From contig NZ_CP076448.1 in the NCBI RefSeq assembly GCF_019203965.1, positions 1,379,001 through 1,443,000 of the forward strand: a stretch of 64,000 bases of DNA. The letters run 5' to 3'. Under the pieces are notes generated by a model, which worked only from the letters and a program-made list of their open reading frames with translations, made no database searches and was not told where the DNA came from. This DNA comes from Elioraea tepida (lineage in GTDB: Bacteria; Pseudomonadota; Alphaproteobacteria; Acetobacterales; Acetobacteraceae). Positions 36,772 to 43,275 of the stretch are shown here, piece after piece. The position numbers were made by a program, and so were the translations under genes. The first letter of the stretch is position 1, and the number at the start of each line of letters is the position of its first letter.

Positions 36772-37494
36772 ATGACGCTCTCACGCCGCACCCTGTTCGC
36801 CGCAAGCGCGCTCGTGCTCGCGGCGCCACACCGCGTCTGGGCCCAGGCCGCCACCTCGCCGCCGGCTGGGCCGTTCACCCTGCCGCCGCTGCCCTACCCG
36901 GCGGATGCGAACGAGGCGGCGATCGACGCACGCACCATGGAGATCCATCACCGCTTCCATCACGGTGCGCAGGTGGCGAACCTCAACGCCGCGGTCGCCA
37001 ACCACCCGCAAGTGGCGGCGATGCCGCTCGACCAGATCCTGATGCGGCTTTCCGAGATGCCCGAGTCGGTGCGCACGGCGATCCGCAACAATGGCGGCGG
37101 GCATGCCAACCACTCGATGTTCTGGACCATCATGGGCGGCCGCGGCGGGGAGCCCACGGGCGAGCTCGCCGCCGCGATTGCGCGCGACTTCGGCAGCATC
37201 CAGTCCTTCCGCGAGCAGTTCGAGCGCGCCTCGAACACGCTGTTCGGCTCGGGCTGGGCGTTCGTGACCGTCAGCCGCGAGGGGCGGCTTGCGATCGTGC
37301 AGAAGCCGAACCAAGACAACCCGCTGATGGATGGCCAGCGCGTCCTGATGGGCAACGATGTCTGGGAGCATGCCTACTACCTGCGCTACCAGAACCGCCG
37401 CGCCGAGTATGTGCGCAACTGGTGGAACGTCCTCGACTGGGAGAAGATCGCCGCCCGCTACGCCGCGGCACGCGCCGGCACGCTCGCGATATGA
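36772..37494 (+). CDS. sodB: Exported Fe/Mn superoxide dismutase
   Basis: A 240-residue Fe/Mn-type SOD converting superoxide to peroxide and oxygen. MTLSRRTLFAASALVLAAPHRVWA is described here only as a 24-residue Tat-type signal with SRRTLFA. Metal ligands are visible in IHHRFHH, in GGGHANHSMFW and in NDVWEHAYYLRYQNRR (Asp and His), near residues 59, 107, 195 and 199. The Gln in MDGQ and Trp in GSGWAF are near the active site. Most SODs of this family are cytoplasmic, so a Tat signal implies a folded metalloenzyme sent to the periplasm. GGGAGAAA precedes the ATG. The symbol is a family-level guess (Fe versus Mn is unresolved). Confidence 0.9.
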   Translation: MTLSRRTLFAASALVLAAPHRVWAQAATSPPAGPFTLPPLPYPADANEAAIDARTMEIHHRFHHGAQVANLNAAVANHPQVAAMPLDQILMRLSEMPESVRTAIRNNGGGHANHSMFWTIMGGRGGEPTGELAAAIARDFGSIQSFREQFERASNTLFGSGWAFVTVSREGRLAIVQKPNQDNPLMDGQRVLMGNDVWEHAYYLRYQNRRAEYVRNWWNVLDWEKIAARYAAARAGTLAI

Positions 37495-37587
37495 CGCCGC
37501 CGCGCCTTGGCCGGCGTCGCCGCGGGACGCCCTGAATGCTCGCGGGTGGCGAGCGCGCGCCACCCGCGGCTCAAGCCCAGGCCGCGC

Positions 37588-37917
37588 TCACATGCCCGGA
37601 AGCGGCGTCCAGTGCGGCGCTGGGCGGATGATCCGGTTCTCCATGTGCACGAGATAGCCGGCCTCGGCCGCCTTCTTCAGATAGGCCTGCCAGGCCGGGT
37701 CGGCCGCCATGGCGTTGCGCCTCTGCTCGCGATCCGCCTGGCTATCATAGGCCCACATGTGCACGACCTGGTTCAGCTGGCCCTCGACCGTGACGTACCA
37801 GCCGACGCAGCGTCCGAGATATTTCTGCTGCAGCGGCCAGGCGTGCTCGCGATAGAGGGCGATGAAGTCGTTCACGTGGTTCGGCTTGCAGGTGTAGATG
37901 CGCAGGTCGACGATCAT
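37588..37917 (-). CDS. NIPSNAP family protein
   Basis: A 109-residue protein with a single NIPSNAP/dimeric alpha-beta barrel domain: MIVDLRIYTCKPNHVNDFI at the start, YREHAWPLQQKYLG, then VVHMWAYDSQADREQRR. The function of the family is poorly defined; members often lie in aromatic or acid catabolic operons. Here it stands alone between the SOD and copper genes. The ATG at 37917 starts directly at the domain. Confidence 0.85.
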   Translation of the reverse strand: MIVDLRIYTCKPNHVNDFIALYREHAWPLQQKYLGRCVGWYVTVEGQLNQVVHMWAYDSQADREQRRNAMAADPAWQAYLKKAAEAGYLVHMENRIIRPAPHWTPLPGM

Positions 37918-37997
37918 GACGGTGCGTTTCCTCCGTGTCCCGGGTGAACGCCGGGAGACTTGCGCAGCCGGCGCGTCAACGCCATACCTCAACAGCT

Positions 37998-38363
37998 GTG
38001 ATCAGGCTTCTGCCCATTCTACGCTGCAGCGCGAGGCTTCTCGCCGCGCTCGCCGTGCTGGCGCTCGTGCTCCCACCGGCGCTTTCCCGTGCCGCTGCCG
38101 CGTCAGCCCCGCTCATGCTTGTCGTTTGCACCGCGGACGGGCTCGTGCCTGTGCCGGTGGACGGCGATAAGGGCCACGCCGATCACGCCGATTGCCCCGC
38201 CTGCCTCCGGCACGACCTCGCGGCTTTGCCACCGCCTCCGCCGCCTCTGCCGCTCGCGCGAGGCGGTGCGCTTGGCTTCGAAGTGGCGCTGCCTGAGTCG
38301 GTTCGCCAAGGCGAGGGGCCGCACCGGAGGCCTCCGGCACGGGCTCCCCCCGCTCTCTCCTGA
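37998..38363 (+). CDS. DUF2946 family protein
   Basis: A 121-residue protein starting with GTG at 37998. A hydrophobic export segment (LLAALAVLALVLPPAL) is followed by VVCTADGLVPVPVDG and HADHADCPACL, the hallmark of DUF2946. Its Cys/His content suggests metal, probably copper, handling in the periplasm. It leads a same-strand cluster with SCO1 and PCu(A)C proteins, known copper chaperones for cytochrome oxidase. The start is uncertain because an upstream in-frame ATG exists at 37935. Confidence 0.75.
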   Translation: MIRLLPILRCSARLLAALAVLALVLPPALSRAAAASAPLMLVVCTADGLVPVPVDGDKGHADHADCPACLRHDLAALPPPPPPLPLARGGALGFEVALPESVRQGEGPHRRPPARAPPALS

Positions 38364-38430
38364 CTGGTCTTGTCCCTGCAGTGCCCGCCGGCCCTGCCCC
38401 CTTGTGAGCAAACTGGACTGGAGAGAGCCC

Positions 38431-39822
38431 ATGCCTTTGCGACACGCTGCGCTTGCCGCAGCCCTTGCGCTTGCCGCCCTGCCCCTGCGGGCCGAGGATA
38501 CGATCGTCTTCGTCTCGGCACGCAACCACCTTGTCGCCTACGACCTCGCCACGGGAGCGGAGCGTGCGCGCTTCGCCACGCCTGGGCTGAGCAGCGACAT
38601 GATGGTGACCCGCGATGGCGTGCTGCTGCTCAACCACCGCGATGGGGACACGATCCTCGTGGTTGACGCGCGCAGACTTCGCGAACTCGCCCGCATCCCC
38701 TCCTCGTCTATGGGTGGGCGGCGGCCCGTGCATGGCTACCTGACGCCGGTGATCGACGGGCGGCAGTTCTTCGTGGCGCTGAATGACGGTGTGAGCACGC
38801 CCGGCCAGCCGAATACAGACAACACCGCTCTTTTCATCGACGTCACGCCGGGAAGCCCGACCTACCTCAAGCCCGCGGGCGAGGTGCGGCTCGGGCAGGG
38901 GCACCACAAGGCGGCCTTCCATCCGACCCTGCCACGCATGGCCGTGAGCAATATCAATGACTGCGAAGAGATTATCGGCGTCTATGACTTCGCCAATCCG
39001 GCAGCGATCCGGCGCGTGGCATCCTTAGACGCCCGCAGGCTTGGTCTCGACGGCAGCAGCGAGGCGAAGACCTGCACCCCTACCGCTAGCCGCCCTGGCG
39101 TCCGCCCGGCACCGCATGGGGCGGCAACCGAGCCAGTGAGCGGGCTCGCCGTACACAACCTTAACGGCACGGGGCAGTTCGTCCTCGTCGACATGGCGGC
39201 GGAGCCATCGTCCTTCACCGCTTTGGCCACCCGCGGCTGGGGTGGCTCTGCGATCGGCGTTCACCCTCTTGGGCGCTGGCTCTACGGCCCGCAATACGCC
39301 CCGCGCGAGGGTGACAGCAGGGCACCGGGCCTTCCCTGCCAAGTGGGGCAGATTGCCGTCATCGATGGAGCCAAGGCCTCGGTTGTCACCGAAATCCCGG
39401 TTCTCAAGGACGGACCGGACTGCACCCGGAGCCTCGCCGGAACGCCAGAGGCAGGCGCGCGCGTTGGCTACGTTGCCGTCGCGCCCCGCGGGGACAAGCT
39501 CTTCCTGCCGCTCGGTACGCTCGGGCCGGAGACGACGCGGTCGAGTGCGGTTGCCGTGTTCGATCTCAGCGAGCCGCAGCGTCCTGTTCAGCGCGCCTCG
39601 ATCGCTGTCGGACTGCACAACGGGCATCGCGACATGGCGATGACGGGTGACGGGACGCGACTGCTCGTTCCGGCGAACATTGACAACACGCTGACAGTGA
39701 TCGACATGGCGAAGGCCGAAGCGGTGCGGAGCTTCCCGGTCACAGAAAGGCCGAACCGCGTGGCGACGTTCAGCCCCACCTCAGGGCCAAGCAAGCCAGC
39801 AGGGCCGCCCCCGACACGATGA
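38431..39822 (+). CDS. Exported YncE-like beta-propeller protein
   Basis: A 463-residue periplasmic protein with signal peptide MPLRHAALAAALALAALPLRA. The mature part consists of repeats of the form VxVxDxxxxxxxxxI/VP (for example TILVVDARRLRELARIP and LTVIDMAKAEAVRSFPV), as in YncE-type propellers. I cannot assign a ligand or activity. It lies inside a copper-chaperone cluster, with GGAGAGAG upstream of the ATG. Its stop overlaps an ATG in another frame at 39819. A metal- or quinone-linked oxidase role is only a guess. Confidence 0.72.
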   Translation: MPLRHAALAAALALAALPLRAEDTIVFVSARNHLVAYDLATGAERARFATPGLSSDMMVTRDGVLLLNHRDGDTILVVDARRLRELARIPSSSMGGRRPVHGYLTPVIDGRQFFVALNDGVSTPGQPNTDNTALFIDVTPGSPTYLKPAGEVRLGQGHHKAAFHPTLPRMAVSNINDCEEIIGVYDFANPAAIRRVASLDARRLGLDGSSEAKTCTPTASRPGVRPAPHGAATEPVSGLAVHNLNGTGQFVLVDMAAEPSSFTALATRGWGGSAIGVHPLGRWLYGPQYAPREGDSRAPGLPCQVGQIAVIDGAKASVVTEIPVLKDGPDCTRSLAGTPEAGARVGYVAVAPRGDKLFLPLGTLGPETTRSSAVAVFDLSEPQRPVQRASIAVGLHNGHRDMAMTGDGTRLLVPANIDNTLTVIDMAKAEAVRSFPVTERPNRVATFSPTSGPSKPAGPPPTR

Positions 39823-39854
39823 ACACAGGGATTGACCAACGGAGAGAGACGCGC

Positions 39855-40217
39855 ATGCCGTTCCCAAAAAGCGCGCGGCGGGGCCTCGCTCTGGCCTTGG
39901 CCTCCGCCGTTGCCACCCCAATGCCCGCGCTTGCCTGCGACGTGGCGGAGATGCACGCGATCGCAACGGAGGCCTGCGCTGCCGCGATCGGTGAGACAGG
40001 CACCGTGCTTGCGGCACTCGAGCGACATGCGACGGAGGCGGAACGGGCGATGATCGAGCGCCAACTCGCCGCCGCCCGTGAGGCCTGCGCCGAGGGCAAC
40101 GCAGGCTTTGCGGCAGCGGAGGCAGCGCGGCTCGCGCGGCTCGCCGGCCGGATTGAGGCGAGGGCCGGGGAAGCGCCGCCGATCTGGCCGCAACACAGCA
40201 CGGGGGTATTCCGATGA
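39855..40217 (+). CDS. Small exported helical protein, unknown function
   Basis: A 120-residue protein with a signal peptide (LALALASAVATPMPALAC, with Cys soon after the cleavage site). The mature part is predicted helical and Ala/Glu-rich with three Cys (CDVAEMH, TEACAAAI, REACAEG). I recognise no family. The ATG at 39855 has GGAGAGAG upstream at good spacing; an in-frame ATG at 39819 overlaps the propeller stop (ATGA) and is an alternative. The stop overlaps the next gene start by four bases, so it belongs to the copper operon. The Cys residues could bind copper (inference). Confidence 0.6.
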   Translation: MPFPKSARRGLALALASAVATPMPALACDVAEMHAIATEACAAAIGETGTVLAALERHATEAERAMIERQLAAAREACAEGNAGFAAAEAARLARLAGRIEARAGEAPPIWPQHSTGVFR

Positions 40218-40870
40218 GCAAGACTGAGAGGCTTGCCGAGGCCACCGGCGAGGCAGCCCCCTGTGCGAGCCCCTTTTGGTGGCTTCCCTACGCCGTGGGC
40301 GGGTTCATGCTCACGCCTTTCGCCGTCTGGGCCGGGCTCTACCTCTCCGGCATCGCTGGACCAAAGAGCGGCTTCGGCACGCCGGAGATGGTGGTCCTGC
40401 TGTTTGCCTCGCTGCCGCTCGCGGCCTTCTTCTTCCTCGCCAATCTCGGGCAGATGGCCTCGGCCATGCGCAGCGGGCCAGGGGGCGAGCGCGTGCCCCG
40501 CGCCGCACGGCTGATGCCCTGGCTTTCCCTCTCCGTGGGTGCGGGCGGGATTGCGTTGCTCACGCTCCTTGGCCGCGAGAGCGAAGGCATCCTCGCGGTC
40601 GGCGTCACGACGGCGGCGATGGTCGCTCTGATGGCGGCGAGCCTCCGGTCCGGCCCAGCCACAGCAAGGCCGTCTCCGCAGGAGACACCGCAAGCCGCGG
40701 AGGAGGAGCGCGCCCTCTGGCTCCTCGTCACGCCGCTCCTTGGCGTAGCCTTCCTCGCCCTTGCCTGGTCGCCTGCGGTGATCTTCTACGCCGCGCTGAT
40801 AGGCATTCCGCTGGCGTTCGTGGCGATCCTCGCTGGCGCTCATGCCGGGCTTGGGGGAGGGTCGCCATGA
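40214..40870 (+). CDS. Polytopic membrane protein of the copper cluster, unknown function
   Basis: A 218-residue inner-membrane protein with about six hydrophobic segments (for example VGGFMLTPFAVWAGLYL, MVVLLFASLPLAAFFFLA, WLLVTPLLGVAFLALAW). No family was recognised. Its ATG overlaps the preceding stop and its own stop overlaps the SCO1 ATG, so it is locked into the same operon. It could be a redox-protein assembly or copper transport component, but nothing in the sequence shows this directly. Confidence 0.65.
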   Translation: MSKTERLAEATGEAAPCASPFWWLPYAVGGFMLTPFAVWAGLYLSGIAGPKSGFGTPEMVVLLFASLPLAAFFFLANLGQMASAMRSGPGGERVPRAARLMPWLSLSVGAGGIALLTLLGRESEGILAVGVTTAAMVALMAASLRSGPATARPSPQETPQAAEEERALWLLVTPLLGVAFLALAWSPAVIFYAALIGIPLAFVAILAGAHAGLGGGSP

Positions 40871-41499
40871 GCACAGAGGTGCAGGGGCTTCAGCGCGGCC
40901 TCGCCCTTCTCGCTGGCGGCGCGCTGCTGTTGCTGATTGGCATAGGCGGCGCGGCTCTTTGGCTCAGACCAGCGCCAGAGAGCCTTGGCCCGACGCTGCC
41001 CGCCGGCGTGGCGATCGGCGGGCCCTTCTCGCTGATCGACGAGACAGGCGCTCCGGTGACCGAGAAGACGTATCGCGGCCGTCACATGCTGATTTTCTTC
41101 GGTTTTACCTATTGCCCAGACGTCTGCCCGACCGAGCTTGCCAAGATCGCCGCTACGCTCGACCTTCTGGGGCAGGACGCGCAACGCCTCGTGCCGCTCT
41201 TCGTCAGCATCGACCCGGAGCGCGACACGCCCGAGGCGCTCGCCCGGTACACCGATCTGTTTCACCCTGCGATCATCGGGCTCACCGGCACGGAGGCTGA
41301 GGTCGCGGCCGCGGCGCGCGCCTTCCGCGTGTACTACAACAAGGTGAAGACCGGGCCGGAGCCTGACGCCTACACGATGGACCATTCCGCCTTCGTCTAC
41401 CTGATGGGACCGGACGGGGGGTTCCGCCAGTTCTTCTCCCCCCAGGCAACGCCCGAGCAGATGGCGGCGGCGATCCGCTCCCATCTCGCCCGCAGCTGA
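40867..41499 (+). CDS. SCO1/SenC family copper chaperone
   Basis: A 210-residue membrane-anchored thioredoxin-fold protein. The N-terminal helix LLAGGALLLLIGIGGAALWL is followed by the periplasmic domain with FGFTYCPDVCPTEL, which supplies the copper-binding CxxxC, and the third ligand His in MDHSAFVYLM. FVSIDPERDTPEAL is typical. SCO1 proteins insert copper into the CuA site of cytochrome c oxidase. The ATG overlaps the preceding stop (ATGA), and the PCu(A)C gene follows 19 bases later. Confidence 0.93.
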   Translation: MSTEVQGLQRGLALLAGGALLLLIGIGGAALWLRPAPESLGPTLPAGVAIGGPFSLIDETGAPVTEKTYRGRHMLIFFGFTYCPDVCPTELAKIAATLDLLGQDAQRLVPLFVSIDPERDTPEALARYTDLFHPAIIGLTGTEAEVAAAARAFRVYYNKVKTGPEPDAYTMDHSAFVYLMGPDGGFRQFFSPQATPEQMAAAIRSHLARS

Positions 41500-41518
41500 A
41501 CGACAGGAGACCGACAGG

Positions 41519-42049
41519 ATGACGACACGACGCCTTCTTCTCGCGAGCCTCGCCACCCTCGCCCTGTTCACCGCCATGCCCGCGCGCGCTGAGCCGCTCG
41601 TCGTGCACGAGCCCTGGGCACGGGCGGCGCTCGCCGGCCGCAACTCGGCGGCCTACATGACCATCGAGAACACCACCGACACGCTCGACCGTCTCGTCTC
41701 GGCGGCAAGCCCGGTGGCACGCGTCGTCGAGCTGCACACCCACATGATGGACGGCGGGGTGATGCGGATGCGCCCCGTTTCGGCGATCGAGGTGAACCCC
41801 GGCGAGCCGGCGGTGCTGCGCCCGGGCGGGCTGCACGTGATGTTGATCGACCTCGTCCGGCCGCTGCGCGCCGGCGAGACCATTCCGCTCACGCTTCGGT
41901 TCGAGCGGGCCGGCGAGGTGACGGTCGAGGTGCCGGTTCTTCCCGCCGGCGCCTCCGGCCCCGGGCAGGGGCATGGCCACGGGCATGGCGATGGCCAAAG
42001 CCACGGGCACAGCCACGGACACGATCAAGGCCATCGCCATCGCAACTGA
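41519..42049 (+). CDS. PCu(A)C family copper chaperone
   Basis: A 176-residue periplasmic copper(I) chaperone with signal MTTRRLLLASLATLALFTA. The copper site HxnMx21-22HxM is visible as HTHMMDGGVM then GGLHVML. After residue about 145 the protein ends in a His/Gly-rich tail (HGHGHGDGQSHGHSHGH), which should bind extra metal. PCu(A)C delivers copper to SCO1 or directly to CuA of cytochrome oxidase. It follows SCO1 by 19 bases. Confidence 0.92.
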   Translation: MTTRRLLLASLATLALFTAMPARAEPLVVHEPWARAALAGRNSAAYMTIENTTDTLDRLVSAASPVARVVELHTHMMDGGVMRMRPVSAIEVNPGEPAVLRPGGLHVMLIDLVRPLRAGETIPLTLRFERAGEVTVEVPVLPAGASGPGQGHGHGHGDGQSHGHSHGHDQGHRHRN

Positions 42050-42065
42050 CGGCCGGCGCCACGCC

Positions 42066-43046
42066 TCAGGCCTCGCGCCCGATCGCATCGGCCCAGTCGA
42101 GGATGTCCTGGGCCACCTGCGCGCGCCCGGTGTCGCGCAACAAGAGGTGATAGCCGTCCGCGTAGGAGATGAACCGCTGCCGGCCGGAAGCGAGGCCCGG
42201 CAGCCGCGCCCGCAGCGCTGCGATCGCGCGCGGCGGCACGATGTCGTCACGCTCGCCATAGAGGATCAGGGCCTGTGCGTCGAACCGCGGCGCGGCCTCG
42301 AGCGCGGCATCCATCAGCCCCACAAGTCCCCACAGCGAATCGATCCGCGTCGCGCGCAGAACCATCGGGTCACGCGCCATCGCACGCAGAGCCGCCTCGT
42401 TGTCGGAGGCGCGGATCGCTGGGCTGCCGCCGACGATGCCGAGCGCGGGCACGGTATGCGCGAGGACCTCGAGGATCTTCCGCCCGGTTCGCCCCAGCGT
42501 CTCGCCTCCCCACACGGCCGGCGCGGAGAGGACGTAGCCGTCGGCGGGGGGCGGATCGGCCCCCGTGGCGGCGAGGATAAGCACCGCCGCGCCCATGCTC
42601 TCGCCGAGCAGGATCAGCCGCCGGCCCGGGTGGCGGGCCCGTATGAGCCGCGCGGCGGCGGAGGCGTCGGCCGCGAGCGTCTCCGCCCCGGCCCAGATGC
42701 CGCGCCGGGGCGCGCCGCCGAACCCCCTCTGGTCATGGGCGTAGAGCGCCCAGCCGGCCGAGGTGAACAGCGGCGCCGGGATCTCGAAGGCGCCTCGGTA
42801 ATCGTTGAACCCGTGCAGGCAGAGGAGGACGCCGCACGGCTCCCCCTCCGGCAGCCAGGCCGAAAGCGGCAGGCGCGCGCCATCCCCCATCACCAGCGCA
42901 TCGCCCGAATCACGCGGCGGGTGCAGGGCGGGTCCGGCCGGCTCGACGCGCGGCGCGCAGGCGCCGGCGGCAAGCGCGGCGAGCAGCGCACGCCGCGAGA
43001 GCGTCGACGGAGCGTCGGTTGATCGTGCCATCACGGCCGCTATCAT
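42066..43046 (-). CDS. Alpha/beta hydrolase (monoacylglycerol lipase-like)
   Basis: A 326-residue serine hydrolase of the lysophospholipase/monoglyceride lipase group. An N-terminal export signal with SRRALLAALAAGAC suggests a Tat signal and perhaps lipid attachment. LLCLHGFNDYRGAF supplies the oxyanion region, the nucleophile Ser is in LLGESMGAAV near residue 151, Asp in YGERDDIVPP and His in DGYHLLL. It faces the zinc-finger gene; the starts are only 29 bases apart. GAGGG precedes the ATG at 43046; a second in-frame ATG is at 43031. Confidence 0.85.
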   Translation of the reverse strand: MIAAVMARSTDAPSTLSRRALLAALAAGACAPRVEPAGPALHPPRDSGDALVMGDGARLPLSAWLPEGEPCGVLLCLHGFNDYRGAFEIPAPLFTSAGWALYAHDQRGFGGAPRRGIWAGAETLAADASAAARLIRARHPGRRLILLGESMGAAVLILAATGADPPPADGYVLSAPAVWGGETLGRTGRKILEVLAHTVPALGIVGGSPAIRASDNEAALRAMARDPMVLRATRIDSLWGLVGLMDAALEAAPRFDAQALILYGERDDIVPPRAIAALRARLPGLASGRQRFISYADGYHLLLRDTGRAQVAQDILDWADAIGREA

Positions 43047-43075
43047 CCCCCACCCTCGAGAGGACAGGAACCGCC

Positions 43076-43270
43076 ATGCCGTCGCCAGGCGCCGCCCCGG
43101 CCCCCGCCGAGACGATCACGGTGTCCGAGACCACGGTCGCCTGCGACGGCGGCGGCGGCGCGCTCGGCCACCCGCGCGTCTTCCTCACCCTGGTCGACGG
43201 CCGCGTCGTCTGCCCCTACTGCTCGCGCGTCTTCGTGCTCGCGGCCGAGGGCGCGAAGGCGGTCGGCTGA
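43076..43270 (+). CDS. Zinc-finger (zf-CHCC) domain protein
   Basis: A 64-residue zf-CHCC protein: Cys in TVACDGG, His in LGHPRVFL, and CPYC near residue 48, together one zinc site, followed by the SRVFVLAA tail. It is related to the NDUFS6-type subunit found near complex I and elsewhere in alphaproteobacteria. The function of stand-alone members is not established. GAGGACAGGA precedes the ATG, and polA starts 5 bases after its stop. Confidence 0.82.
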   Translation: MPSPGAAPAPAETITVSETTVACDGGGGALGHPRVFLTLVDGRVVCPYCSRVFVLAAEGAKAVG

Positions 43271-43275
43271 GCGCG

